A stretch of 64,000 nt of DNA from Aureispira anguillae. Its GTDB lineage: Bacteria; Bacteroidota; Bacteroidia; Chitinophagales; Saprospiraceae. The notes beneath the pieces were generated by a model. The model did no database searches and had not been told where the DNA came from. It was given only the letters and a program-made list of their open reading frames with translations. The position numbers were made by a program, and so were the translations under genes. The DNA lies in NCBI RefSeq assembly GCF_026000115.1, contig NZ_AP026867.1:3157716-3221715 (forward strand). Reading direction: 5' to 3'. Positions 41,955-51,526 of this stretch are shown piece by piece (position 1 is the stretch's first letter; every line of letters starts with the position of its first letter).

Positions 41955-43031
41955 ATGAAAAAAGTACTATTTATGGGACTGCATCGTCCCGATCGTTCTC
42001 CCTCTCAACGGTATCGTTTTGAGCAATTTCAACCCTACTTAGAACAACAGGGATTTGAATTTGATTATTTTTATTTGATACGAGCCCAAGACGATCAAAA
42101 ATTTTATGGCGCAGGAAATTACCTTGCAAAAGTAGGAATCCTGCTGCGCAGTGTTGTCAAGCTATTTTTTAAATCTTTTAGCGCCCAACAATACGATTTT
42201 GTTTTTGTACAGCGAGAGGCTTTTATGCTGGGCACTGTATTTTTTGAAAAATTATTCGCTCGAAAAACAAAAATGGTTTTTGACTTTGACGATTCTATTT
42301 GGTTGCAAAATGTATCGGCAGGCAATCGGGCACTTGGTTTTCTAAAAGATGCGACCAAAACTCAAAAGTTAATTGCAATTTCGGATCTAGTATTCGCTGG
42401 CAATTCGTTTTTAGCAGATTATGCCAAACAATTTAACCCCAATACCAAATTGGTTCCAACGGTAGTTGACACCAATAATTATCATCGTATTCAATCTTCT
42501 AAATCTGATAAAATTTGCATTGGATGGAGTGGTAGTTTTTCAACTGTTCCTTATTTTGAATATGCCTTGCCTGCCCTTCGTCAGATCAAAGCCAAATATG
42601 GCGATTTGGTCTATTTCAAAGTTATTGGTGATGCCCATTATTACAACAAAGAACTCAATATAAAAGGAATAGCTTGGTCTAGTGCCACAGAAGTAGCAGA
42701 ACTTTCTGAAATTGACATCGGAATAATGCCATTGCCGAACGATGAATGGACAAAGGGCAAATGTGCTTTAAAAGGACTCTTATATATGTCTTTAGGACAG
42801 GCGGCAGTACTATCTGATGTTGGGGTCAATGGAGAGGTAGTGGAAGATGGAGTCGATGGATTTTTAGTTAAGACAACTGAAGATTGGGTAAACAAGTTAT
42901 CGCTCCTTATAGAAAATCCTGAATTGCGCCAATCTATGGGAAAAAAAGGACGGCAAACAGTAATCGAACGCTATTCTGTTCAATCTGAACAAGAAAACTA
43001 TGTCCGCTATTTTAATGAGTTGTTGCGTTAA
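41955..43031 (+). CDS. GT4-type glycosyltransferase
   Basis: 358 residues from ATG 41,955, which begins KKVLFMGLHRPDRSPSQRYR; the frame extends 11 codons upstream without similarity. The C-terminal half has ICIGWSGSFST, a PL..DEW.KGKCALKGLLYM segment, GV.GEVVEDGVDGFLV (NDP-sugar site) and ELRQSMGKKGRQTVIERYS. This fits family GT4 with a GT-B fold. It probably builds a surface glycan. It stands alone on this strand; the sequence TAGCTTTG at 41,917-41,924 could be its promoter -7 box, with no clear -33 box. Confidence 0.82.
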   Translation: MKKVLFMGLHRPDRSPSQRYRFEQFQPYLEQQGFEFDYFYLIRAQDDQKFYGAGNYLAKVGILLRSVVKLFFKSFSAQQYDFVFVQREAFMLGTVFFEKLFARKTKMVFDFDDSIWLQNVSAGNRALGFLKDATKTQKLIAISDLVFAGNSFLADYAKQFNPNTKLVPTVVDTNNYHRIQSSKSDKICIGWSGSFSTVPYFEYALPALRQIKAKYGDLVYFKVIGDAHYYNKELNIKGIAWSSATEVAELSEIDIGIMPLPNDEWTKGKCALKGLLYMSLGQAAVLSDVGVNGEVVEDGVDGFLVKTTEDWVNKLSLLIENPELRQSMGKKGRQTVIERYSVQSEQENYVRYFNELLR

Positions 43032-43054
43032 TCCCATAATTTTGGTTCTATAGA

Positions 43055-43250
43055 AAACGCTCTTGCCTGCTTATCACTACTTTTTAGCTTCGCTGCTAGG
43101 CATCCCCGTTGGTACACCATACCAAACTGCTCGTGCACTACGTTTATGTGGTTTTAGAAGAAAGTAATTAAAGCTTATTTTTTTTTAGAATGTGCCACAG
43201 GATTAGCTTCGCTGCTACTGCGTGGTAACTGCGTTGCTACTACAGTGATA
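43055..43250. repeat. R-family element, copy R3 (diverged)
   Basis: CTTGCCTGCTTATCACTACT, TTAGCTTCGCTGCTA (twice) and CTGCGTGGTAACTGCG recur in slightly altered form at 52,845-53,050. Internal AGCTTCGCTGCTA repeats make it partly palindromic. The 43,032-43,337 gap holds no gene. Confidence 0.5.
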
Positions 43251-43337
43251 ATTTTTAATTACTAGGCAACTCTATCTTTATTTTTAGTGTTCTGCTAATA
43301 TACACCATGTACTAAACATAGATCTTTTGTTATAAAT

Positions 43338-44426
43338 ATGAATATTACCAACATAAAAAACTGGGAGCTAGATCTCCATATATCTCCCAATCAACCGCTT
43401 GTAATTTCAGGACCTTGCAGCGCAGAGACCAAGGATCAGGTCTTGCAAACTTGCTCTCAAATCGCCAATTCAGGCGTTCACATTTTGCGAGCTGGTATCT
43501 GGAAACCAAGAACCCGACCTGGCTCTTTTGAAGGGGTAGGTGCTAAAGCCCTGCCTTGGTTAAAAGAAGCTGGACAACTGAATCAATTGCCTACTTGCTG
43601 CGAAGTAGCCAATGCTCATCATGTGGAGGAAGCACTTAAGCACGATATTGATGTACTCTGGATTGGAGCAAGAACTACTGTTAATCCGTTTGCAGTACAA
43701 GCAATTGCAGATGCGCTAAAAGGCGTAGACATTCCTGTTATGATTAAAAATCCTGTCAATCCAGATTTGGAATTGTGGATTGGGGCCATTGAGCGGATTG
43801 CTCAAGTTGGGGTTCATAAAATTGCTGCCATCCATCGTGGTTTCTCGGTCTACAATGCCCCTAAATATAGAAATCAGCCTCAATGGGAAATCCCAATTGA
43901 ATTACGCCGACGCATTACCAATTTAGAAATCATTTGCGATCCTAGTCATATCGCTGGAAAGCGTGCTTTGCTGTATGAAATTGCACAACATGCATTAGAC
44001 TTAAAATTTGATGGGTTGATGCTTGAGAGCCATATCAATCCTGATGAAGCATGGAGTGATGCCAAACAACAAGTGACACCACAAGGTTTGGAAACCTTAT
44101 TAAAGAAACTCATTATCCGTCAATTAGATACCGATAATTTAGATTATTTAAACAAAATTAATCATTTTAGAACGCTCATTGATAATTTGGACAGCCAAAC
44201 CCTCCATTTGTTGGCAAAACGGATGGAAGTTGTCCGCCAAATTGGCTTGTACAAAAAGGAAAGTAACGTTGCTATTCTTCAAATAGAACGTTGGCTAGAT
44301 GTCCGAGCAGGAGCGCTCAAAAAAGCAGAATCTTCTCAACTTTCTAAAAAATTTGTAGAGGATATTATTAATACCATTCACAAAGAATCCATTCGTCAAC
44401 AAACAACAATCATGCGGAAGGAGTAA
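43338..44426 (+). CDS. Bifunctional DAHP synthase (AroG/F type) - chorismate mutase (AroQ)
   Basis: 362 residues. Residues 1-~265 are a type I-beta DAHP synthase: VISGPCSAET, LRAGIWKPRTRPGSFEGVG, IGARTTVNPF, MIKNPVNPDLELWIGAIERI, CDPSHIAGKR and MLESHINP. Residues ~275-355 are an AroQ chorismate mutase helix bundle (LIDNLDSQTLHLLAKRMEVV, IGLYKKESNVAILQ). The fusion is usual in Bacteroidota and couples the first step of aromatic synthesis to prephenate formation, with the mutase domain often acting as a feedback sensor. No shikimate neighbours lie here. Confidence 0.93.
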   Translation: MNITNIKNWELDLHISPNQPLVISGPCSAETKDQVLQTCSQIANSGVHILRAGIWKPRTRPGSFEGVGAKALPWLKEAGQLNQLPTCCEVANAHHVEEALKHDIDVLWIGARTTVNPFAVQAIADALKGVDIPVMIKNPVNPDLELWIGAIERIAQVGVHKIAAIHRGFSVYNAPKYRNQPQWEIPIELRRRITNLEIICDPSHIAGKRALLYEIAQHALDLKFDGLMLESHINPDEAWSDAKQQVTPQGLETLLKKLIIRQLDTDNLDYLNKINHFRTLIDNLDSQTLHLLAKRMEVVRQIGLYKKESNVAILQIERWLDVRAGALKKAESSQLSKKFVEDIINTIHKESIRQQTTIMRKE

Positions 44427-44617
44427 ACCAATTCGGCGAGTGACATAAGTATAAGAAGGGTTTTCCTATAAAAAATACAACTGCTCAAAATCAGTGTTTT
44501 AATGATTCACTTTTGGTGTTAATTTGAAAATTAACCGATTTGATAATCAGAAAACAATTTCGTTCAAACATTTTTATAGAAAATCCCTATAAGTATAAGA
44601 ACTATAACAATTTACCA

Positions 44618-46234
44618 ATGAACTATTTATTACCCTTTTTAGGTTTGTTATTGACTTTTAATAGCATCGCTCAACGCCAAGTGTGTGGGCATCAAATTCA
44701 TACGCCACAAGGCTCAGAACTAGATTATGAGCCTTGTGCAAGTGCTTCTTTTCGCACCAAATGGATGCACCGTTACCACCAAAACCCTGCGGCGTATCAA
44801 CATCTAAAAACGCCTAATAGCACAACTTACCTCCCTATTAGTTTGCACATTGTAGGAAATGATGACAGCACGGGGTATGCTAGCTTAACAGCTGTGCTTA
44901 ATGCTTTTTGTAGAGTCAATCAGGATTATAAAAATACAGGCATACAGTTTTTTATAGAATATCCCATCCGCTATATCGAAAATACGGCATTTAATGACCA
45001 CGATTCGGTTATTATTGGAGGTGGCTTTATGTTACAGTATAATGTCCCCAATACAACAAATTGTTATATTGTCGCCAATCCTGCTGGTGCCTGTGGTTAT
45101 AATGTGCTTTATGGAGGATTGACCGTTAGCCAAAATTGCCTAACTGCCAATACCTTTTCGCATGAATTGGGACATGCCTTAGGGGTTCAACATACCTTCT
45201 TTGGTTGGGAAGGCGGTCATGGCTATAATGGAACTGCCTTACAAAATTTTCCTAGCCCTGCTCCCACCGAAGTACTCTATGATTATACGGTCTACAAGGA
45301 TACCATGTGGGGAGCCGATACCATCATTGTAGATACCACAGCAGTGGAATATGTTAGTAGAACGGGTCCAAATGCCAACTGCAACAGCGCAGCAGATGGT
45401 TTTTGTGATACTCCTGCCGATTATTTAGCCTTTCGTTGGAGTTGTAATGGTAGCAATATGAGTACCACTCAACAACTTGATCCAGATTCTGTTGCCTTTT
45501 ATTCAGAAGGGATTAATATCATGTCTTATTCTACCTGCCGTTCGGTCTTTACAACAGAACAAGGGCAGTATATGCAGGCATTTATACAAGCCAAACGTTC
45601 CAATCACTTATACAATCAAAGTCCGATTGTGGATTCTATTTCTATTGCTAATATGGCATTAATCGAACCCGCCCCTAATGCTACTTTACCCACAACAGTT
45701 GGTTCTACTTTTCGTTGGAATAAAGTAGATGGCGCAACTCATTATTTGCTTAAAATTTGCGCTGCTCCTTGTACAACTCCTGGGCATATCATGGAAGAAA
45801 TTTTATTGACTGATACCGTCTATACTTCACCACTTAGCTATGCTCCTCGCCCTTCTTTTTTACCCTATAGGTGGCAGGTGCTTCCCTTTAATCAAAGTTA
45901 TACTTGTGCAGGCTTAACAGCCCCTCAAAGTTTTAACACTCAAATAGCCACAGGGCTTAATGACAATGCCGTCATCAATAGCTTTACGATCTACCCCAAT
46001 CCCTCCCAGCAGGGCAATAACTTAACCTTAGAAGTTCAAACTTCCAAAGCCACAACAGGACAGCTTAGTCTCTTAAGCATTACAGGAAAAACGCTATTGC
46101 AAGAAGATTGGAAACTCCAACAAGGTGTGAATCAACTCAATTTACCCCTTACTCATTTAGCAGCAGGGGTTTATTTGGTTTATTTAGAAGGTATAAATGG
46201 CAAAATTATTCGTAAATTGGTTATTGAGCAATAA
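44618..46234 (+). CDS. T9SS-exported M43 (pappalysin-like) zinc metalloprotease
   Basis: 538 residues from ATG 44,618, which places a signal peptide at the start (MNYLLPFLGLLLTFNSIAQ); the frame upstream only offers TTG. The zinc motif HELGHALGVQH starts near residue 182 and the Met-turn IMSYSTC is near 300, the M43 pattern, with several Cys in the expected places. An FN3-like domain (~355-450) and a C-terminal T9SS sorting domain (YPNPSQQGNN ... GKIIRKLVIEQ) follow. It is probably a secreted or surface protease. The PorT proteins at 24.7-27 kb belong to the same export route. Confidence 0.9.
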   Translation: MNYLLPFLGLLLTFNSIAQRQVCGHQIHTPQGSELDYEPCASASFRTKWMHRYHQNPAAYQHLKTPNSTTYLPISLHIVGNDDSTGYASLTAVLNAFCRVNQDYKNTGIQFFIEYPIRYIENTAFNDHDSVIIGGGFMLQYNVPNTTNCYIVANPAGACGYNVLYGGLTVSQNCLTANTFSHELGHALGVQHTFFGWEGGHGYNGTALQNFPSPAPTEVLYDYTVYKDTMWGADTIIVDTTAVEYVSRTGPNANCNSAADGFCDTPADYLAFRWSCNGSNMSTTQQLDPDSVAFYSEGINIMSYSTCRSVFTTEQGQYMQAFIQAKRSNHLYNQSPIVDSISIANMALIEPAPNATLPTTVGSTFRWNKVDGATHYLLKICAAPCTTPGHIMEEILLTDTVYTSPLSYAPRPSFLPYRWQVLPFNQSYTCAGLTAPQSFNTQIATGLNDNAVINSFTIYPNPSQQGNNLTLEVQTSKATTGQLSLLSITGKTLLQEDWKLQQGVNQLNLPLTHLAAGVYLVYLEGINGKIIRKLVIEQ

Positions 46235-46248
46235 TAAATTATCGCTTT

Positions 46249-47079
46249 ATGAAAGACTCTCTTGTTTCTGTGGCTTGGCTGAAAGAACATTGGGCGGATC
46301 CCAATCTCGTAATTTTAGATGCTAGTTTGCACAACAATAAATCCAACTTAACAAGCTCCTATCCTGATCTCCAGATCAAGGGCGCTCGTTTCTTTGATTT
46401 AAAGAAGGTTTTTAGCAATCAAGCCTCTAGCCTTCCCAATATGCTGCCTTCTCCAATCGATTTTTCAACAAAATGCTGCGAATTGGGCATTCATCAATCT
46501 AGCAAAATTGTTGTTTATGATAATTTAGGAATCTATTCTAGTCCTAGGGTTTGGTGGATGTTCAAAGCAATGGGGCATGCTAATGTGGCGGTTTTAGATG
46601 GTGGCTTGCCTGCTTGGGTACAAGAAGAATCAGCCGTAGAAAAAAGAAGGAAACGGTTTTATTCTAAAGGAGATTTTAGCGCTAATTATCAAGCAACGTT
46701 AATCTGTAACGCAGAAGATATTTTAAAAAATATTGATCAAGCCCAGGCGTTGGTTATTGATGCTCGATCTGCTGAACGATTTAAAGGCTTGGTTCCTGAA
46801 CCAAGAAAAGAGTTAGCCAAGGGACATATTCCAAAATCCATCAACCTGCCCTTTCAAAAGGTTATTCAAAATGGGAAATTAAAATCTAAAAAAGAATTAA
46901 GGGAGCTTATTGCCCCCTTAATTCCAAATTCGAGTCCCGTGATTTGTTCTTGTGGATCAGGGACTACCGCTTGTATTTTATTATTGGCTTTTGCCCAAAT
47001 TATAACTACTCCAACGGCTTTGTATGATGGCTCTTGGAGCGAATGGGGCAGCTTAAAAAATGCCCCCATTGAGTCTTAA
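46249..47079 (+). CDS. sseA: Thiosulfate/3-mercaptopyruvate sulfurtransferase
   Basis: 276 residues with two rhodanese domains. The first (about 1-125) has ILDASLHNN and KIVVYDNLGIYSSPRVWWM. The second has VIDARSAERFKG, KGHIPKSINLPF and the active-site loop CSCGSGTTACIL (second Cys catalytic, about 235). CGSG(T/V)T favours mercaptopyruvate as substrate, but thiosulfate is possible. Starts 15 bases after the M43 protease gene. Cytosolic. Confidence 0.88.
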   Translation: MKDSLVSVAWLKEHWADPNLVILDASLHNNKSNLTSSYPDLQIKGARFFDLKKVFSNQASSLPNMLPSPIDFSTKCCELGIHQSSKIVVYDNLGIYSSPRVWWMFKAMGHANVAVLDGGLPAWVQEESAVEKRRKRFYSKGDFSANYQATLICNAEDILKNIDQAQALVIDARSAERFKGLVPEPRKELAKGHIPKSINLPFQKVIQNGKLKSKKELRELIAPLIPNSSPVICSCGSGTTACILLLAFAQIITTPTALYDGSWSEWGSLKNAPIES

Positions 47080-47092
47080 AATTTAGTATTCT

Positions 47093-47443
47093 CTAGTTTT
47101 CAGCATAACCATTGTCTACCCATTGTTGCAGCAAATCTTTATCTGCTTGAGATAGCGTTCCTCCAATGGGCATATCTTGTACAACCAATACTCGATCGTG
47201 AAAACCGTTGCTATTTTTATGCAGGCTGTTGGTTAGACCAGTAGCCCCAGACATTGTTGCATAGCTGGTGTAGTCAATGTTTTTCTTTGCAGTAGTGGCA
47301 TCATGGCAGCCAGAAACGGCACAACTCGTGCTAATAATCGTTTTGACATCTTGGTAGCTTGTGTTATTATCTTTTTGACAAGCAGAAAAAGTAATTAAAG
47401 TGATGAATAGAACAGTTGAGGCAAAAAGGATTTTACTTAGCAT
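47093..47443 (-). CDS. Cytochrome-c-like lipoprotein (CxxxxCH)
   Basis: 116 residues with a lipobox (TFSACQK, Cys22). The mature part has CAVSGCHD, a CxxxxCH heme-type motif, and MPIGGTLSQADKDLLQQWVD near the end, where the Met would be the distal ligand, as in small planctomycete-type cytochrome domains. The five-residue spacing between Cys and Cys-His differs from the standard CxxCH, so heme attachment is likely but not certain. Membrane-anchored electron carrier; partner unknown. Confidence 0.65.
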   Translation of the reverse strand: MLSKILFASTVLFITLITFSACQKDNNTSYQDVKTIISTSCAVSGCHDATTAKKNIDYTSYATMSGATGLTNSLHKNSNGFHDRVLVVQDMPIGGTLSQADKDLLQQWVDNGYAEN

Positions 47444-47522
47444 AATTTCTCTTTTTTAGTGAAGTTGTAAAAATAGTTTATCTCTATAGTTATATCCTGA
47501 AACGATGCATCCTATCGTTTTA

Positions 47523-48170
47523 TTATATTTTAACTTCTTGGTCGTATTCAAAGAAGTAACGTTCCTCTAAAGAAGCCACGGCATAACCTGCCTTTTGCTC
47601 TTGGCATTCTTGACTAATCAAAGCACAACATTTTTGGATATTAGCCCGATCCAAGTGAGAAAAGGGTTCATCCATAATTAAAAACTTAAACGGTTGGCAC
47701 AAGGCTCTAATAATCGCAATACGCTGTCGCTGCCCATAGGACATTTCTCCACATTTTTTTTGCAACAAATGCCCAACTTCTAATGCCTCAGCCATTGCTA
47801 TAATCTCTTCCTCTGATTTATGCTGGGTCAAGTTGTTTTTCAGTTGAATATTTTCCATTGCTGTCAATGGCAAAAACAAGCGCAAGTCTTGAAATATAAC
47901 CGACAATTCTTTTTGTCGAATTGTAGCCCACTGATCTAAGCTTAAGCTTTTGAGTTTAAATTTATCGCCCAATGCTGCAATGGTCACCTCTCCTGTATAA
48001 TCCTTTCTCAAACCATACAAAATATGCTGCAATGTAGTTTTGCCCTTGCCCGATGGCGCTTCAACAAAATAACGAGTAGCAGTATCAAAAGCAAAGTTAT
48101 TTGCCCATATATCAGAAACACTAAGCTGATCGCTTAACGGTATTGGAACTAAATTATCAAAAGAAAACAT
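47523..48170 (-). CDS. ABC transporter ATP-binding protein (LolD-like)
   Basis: 215 residues: Walker A EAPSGKGKTT (about 37-46), Q-loop VIFQDLRLF, signature MSYGQRQR, Walker B FLIMDEPFSHLD. The compact size and FQDLRLFLPLTAMENIQL resemble LolD/FtsE-type ATPases, which work with MacB/LolE-like permeases. None is adjacent. The usual H-loop histidine appears replaced (VASLEERYF), which is uncommon. Confidence 0.72.
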   Translation of the reverse strand: MFSFDNLVPIPLSDQLSVSDIWANNFAFDTATRYFVEAPSGKGKTTLQHILYGLRKDYTGEVTIAALGDKFKLKSLSLDQWATIRQKELSVIFQDLRLFLPLTAMENIQLKNNLTQHKSEEEIIAMAEALEVGHLLQKKCGEMSYGQRQRIAIIRALCQPFKFLIMDEPFSHLDRANIQKCCALISQECQEQKAGYAVASLEERYFFEYDQEVKI

Positions 48171-48304
48171 TAATTAAAAATTGAATTAAACAGTTTAAGT
48201 TTTATAAGTATACTACTTTATCTATTAATACGCTGTTATTTTTTACTTTTTTTTTAGTAAAAAACATCTAAGTATAGAACAAAAGTTCTAAAATTCCCTT
48301 GTTT

Positions 48305-49222
48305 TTATTGTTTAATGCTTTGTTCTTTTTTCTTCCATTTATAATAAACACCAACCCCTATATTAGGTCCCTGCTGCACATTATTTGCCCAAAGCCCGCC
48401 AGACAAAGATAAATTTAAACCAATTTGATCCGAAACAGGAACAATTGCTTTAATGGTTAATGCTACAAAATTTTGGTTATTAACATAAAGCCCCGTTTGT
48501 ACTTCTTCTGTAGAATTGGGTACATCTACTCCACCAGGCAAACACAAAGCCGCATCCAAAGCCAAGGCCAAATAAGTTCGCTTGCCTAGACGCCAGCCAA
48601 ATTCAAAATTGGCTACCCATTGATGGCTATAATTATGGGTACGAAAATTCATACCAGTTTCTAAGTAAGTGTAAATTTTTTCTTTGCTATATCCGATCGA
48701 TAAAGAGGGTTGAAAACCCCAACAAGGATATGCTGTTCGCAGGGCAGTCTGTGGATTGTAAGCTTGAAGGGCTGTTGGCGCAGCAATGGCAGCATGAGCA
48801 GAAAGAACGATTTTCTTTTTCAAAAAATTATACTTGCCTGCCAATCGAACATTTCCGAGGTCAACTAGAGTTCCTGCATCCAACAAACGACCAGGTGTCC
48901 CGATTGATCCAGCGCCCATTTGTGTACCATTCACCGTCTGAACCTCTTGCCCTGTCGCAACAAATTTCAAAGGCAAAGAAGCAGAAAGCGTTAATTGATC
49001 AAGAAGTCCATACTCTACATATAGCTCTGCTGTAGCATCAAACACCGCACGATTTAAAAATTTTGTTCGATAAGCATTAATGGACAATCGATTGATGGGT
49101 GGAATAGCATAAACTGCAAATTGAGCATAGCCTTCGCCCTTTTTTTTGGTCCAAGGTCCTCCTGCTTGCAGTTCTACAATTGTTATCAATAAACACAGTA
49201 ATAGAATGTTATATTTCATCAT
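48305..49222 (-). CDS. Outer-membrane beta-barrel protein
   Basis: 305 residues with a signal peptide (cleavage near VELQA) and alternating amphipathic strands across its length (GYAQFAVYAI, VRLAGKYNFLKKKIVLSAHA, YTYLETGMNF, NFEFGWRLGKRTYLALALD), ending in VGVYYKW. The topology resembles transporter/MetA-pathway-like barrels, but I cannot name a family. Role unknown; probably a pore or envelope protein. Confidence 0.6.
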   Translation of the reverse strand: MMKYNILLLCLLITIVELQAGGPWTKKKGEGYAQFAVYAIPPINRLSINAYRTKFLNRAVFDATAELYVEYGLLDQLTLSASLPLKFVATGQEVQTVNGTQMGAGSIGTPGRLLDAGTLVDLGNVRLAGKYNFLKKKIVLSAHAAIAAPTALQAYNPQTALRTAYPCWGFQPSLSIGYSKEKIYTYLETGMNFRTHNYSHQWVANFEFGWRLGKRTYLALALDAALCLPGGVDVPNSTEEVQTGLYVNNQNFVALTIKAIVPVSDQIGLNLSLSGGLWANNVQQGPNIGVGVYYKWKKKEQSIKQ

Positions 49223-49336
49223 TATAATTAGGTTTTAAATCATTAAAAGGTAATCCCTCTTATAGAGGGAATATCCTGCTTAATTCCCCTATGGTAAAAC
49301 TATTTTTTTTAACTTTTTAGGTTAAAATCAAGAAAA

Positions 49337-49370
49337 AAAATTGGCGCATTATTACTAATGCGCCAATTTT
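49337..49370 (-). terminator. Intrinsic terminator after the TlpA-like gene
   Basis: Perfect 15-base arms AAAATTGGCGCATTA and TAATGCGCCAATTTT around TTAC, followed by a T run on the minus strand; about 40 bases past the stop codon. Confidence 0.75.
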
Positions 49371-49411
49371 ATCTGGAAACAAATTCCAACTAGTATATTA
49401 GTCATCAACCA

Positions 49412-50812
49412 CTAAGAGCCAAAAATTTCTTTTAGTTTAGCCTCTAGCGAAGCCCCTCTTAGGCGTTTACCAATAATTTTACCTTCTTTATCGACCAATA
49501 CAGTATAAGGAATTCCTCGAACGCCATATGGTTTTGACAATTCAGAAGCCCAGCCTTTAAGATCACTAATGTGATGCCAAGTTAATTTATCTTTAGCGAT
49601 TGCGGCTTCCCATTTTGCTTTGCTATTATCCAAAGAAACGCCCAAAATATCAAAGCCTTTGTCTTTGTATTTATTGTACAAACGCACGACATTAGGATTT
49701 TCACGACGGCAAGGACCACACCAGCTTGCCCAAAAATCAATCAGTACATATTTTCCTCTAAGATCTGTTAAGGATAGAGTGCTTCCTTTAGGTGTTTTGC
49801 CTTTGATATTCGTGGCAACTTCTCCAACACCAGCAGCCCCTTTCAATTTAGTGACCTGCTCTGTTACAAATTTATCCAACATAGGATAATCGCCCTTAAA
49901 TTTCTCTAAGTAAATTTTTCCATATTTTAAGAATACTTGGTTGTTCCGTCCCATCATACCAAACATAGCCCCAACAAGTGTTGGTTTGAACAAGCGGTTT
50001 TCTTCTTTTACTTTTGTAAATAAGCTATCTAAAGCCGCTACTTGTTGGTTGCCCTTCAAGCCAATCTGTGTCAATGCAGTAGCATAGTTTTTGATGTTTT
50101 CATAATAGAAAGGCAAATTTGCATAAACAGTATCACTAAAATCAACAAAGTCAAAATAAGATTCGGCAAAATAAGAACCTTCTACCTGTCCTGATTTTCC
50201 ATTATTTTGATAACTCTGAAACGCATTAAAAGCCATAATTCGAGCTAATTCTGAATTTTTTTGGCGCAAAGAATCCAGCAATTTTCTTTTTGCTAAATCC
50301 TCCTCACCCATTCTTTTTTTGACTTTATCTCTCGTTGCTTTGTCTCCTTTTGCTGTATTGTAATCGGTCATCAATGTCATAAACGTTTCGTTATGACCTT
50401 GTACTCGCTTCATCAAATTTTCATATTCTTTATTGAGCGGGCTATTTACGATTTTCAACTCTGATACCTTAGCCGTTTTTCCCTCCAACATCAAGGCTTT
50501 TTCTGTTCCTAACAGCATAGGTTTTAAATCCCGTAAACTAGTTCCTAAATAATACATACCTCTAGGCTGTTGCCCCAATTCAAAAGTACAACCAATACCA
50601 GCGCTAGATTTGGTAACTGCTTGCACTGCTATTTCTTCTGCTTGAATATCCTTCCATGCAAATAATCTGAGGCTGTCAATGGTATTGGTAGTATCGGCAA
50701 TTTTAACTTCTAAAACGATAGATTTTGCCAATTTGGTAGTTGTTGATTTAGAGTTATTACAAGCTAGAGCCAACAAACAACCCAGCAGTAAAATAGTCCA
50801 AGTACGCATCAT
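49412..50812 (-). CDS. DUF4369-TlpA disulfide reductase lipoprotein
   Basis: 466 residues: lipobox (LLALACNN, Cys18), an N-terminal DUF4369-like beta domain (about 30-125), a helical middle, and a C-terminal thioredoxin domain with WASWCGPCRREN (about 357-368, CGPC redox pair) and RGIPYTVLVDKEGKI (cis-Pro). The layout is typical of Bacteroidota TlpA/ResA-like lipoproteins that reduce disulfides on the periplasmic side, for example in cytochrome maturation. Confidence 0.88.
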   Translation of the reverse strand: MMRTWTILLLGCLLALACNNSKSTTTKLAKSIVLEVKIADTTNTIDSLRLFAWKDIQAEEIAVQAVTKSSAGIGCTFELGQQPRGMYYLGTSLRDLKPMLLGTEKALMLEGKTAKVSELKIVNSPLNKEYENLMKRVQGHNETFMTLMTDYNTAKGDKATRDKVKKRMGEEDLAKRKLLDSLRQKNSELARIMAFNAFQSYQNNGKSGQVEGSYFAESYFDFVDFSDTVYANLPFYYENIKNYATALTQIGLKGNQQVAALDSLFTKVKEENRLFKPTLVGAMFGMMGRNNQVFLKYGKIYLEKFKGDYPMLDKFVTEQVTKLKGAAGVGEVATNIKGKTPKGSTLSLTDLRGKYVLIDFWASWCGPCRRENPNVVRLYNKYKDKGFDILGVSLDNSKAKWEAAIAKDKLTWHHISDLKGWASELSKPYGVRGIPYTVLVDKEGKIIGKRLRGASLEAKLKEIFGS

Positions 50813-51069
50813 TTTTTTTTGGAGTTATAAAATTAATGCCCCGTGTATTCCTTCCTTTTTTGTAAAAAAGCAAAAAACTGCCTTGTATTTGTGGAGTGGC
50901 TAACAAACTAACAGTCTAAAAAACACATCAACCTAGTAACCAACCCACTACAAGCGACCCACGGAGTAATGAAAATTTAAGCCTAATCATAGGCTTTTAG
51001 TTAGGGAGATTAAAACTTCAAAGATACATTTTTGCTTTAAAGTTTTTTTATTAGTAGCCTGCTAATTTT

Positions 51070-51480
51070 TTAAAGCCGCTTATCCTTCTCTGCAATTACA
51101 CTGATTAAGCCCTTAATGGTTATAATCATAGCAATAAAAATAAAATTGGCAATAAGTATTATAATTAGAATATTTCTATATCCCCCAGCTTCAAATACAC
51201 TTAAACCAGAACAAAGTGTTCCAATCCCTATTACAGCAATTAGCATAAACATAAACCCATAAATAGAATGTATTAGATAGGTTTTGTAATCGTTAGCAAA
51301 AAAACTCAACCCATTATTTAAAATAGAGTATAACAATAAACAAGATGTACCCATCATCCATATTGTTAAGGGTTCTTTTGCTACCATAGCAGCCCCTAAC
51401 ATACCTACAACGATCATTGCCCCAAAAATTGCTGCCTGAACTTTTGGCGGCATGATATTTTTTTTCTCAAAACTACTCAT
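51070..51480 (-). CDS. Small four-helix membrane protein
   Basis: 136 residues from ATG 51,480; an ATG at 51,576 would overlap arsS by 50 bases and add 32 charged residues, so it is less likely. Four hydrophobic segments (about 17-33, 40-55, 69-86, 99-120). No family recognised. It sits just after arsS on the same strand and may be co-transcribed. Confidence 0.55.
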   Translation of the reverse strand: MSSFEKKNIMPPKVQAAIFGAMIVVGMLGAAMVAKEPLTIWMMGTSCLLLYSILNNGLSFFANDYKTYLIHSIYGFMFMLIAVIGIGTLCSGLSVFEAGGYRNILIIILIANFIFIAMIITIKGLISVIAEKDKRL

Positions 51481-51526
51481 TCTATATGATTTGGTGGTTT
51501 CCTGTTTTAATCCTTCTCCATAATAA

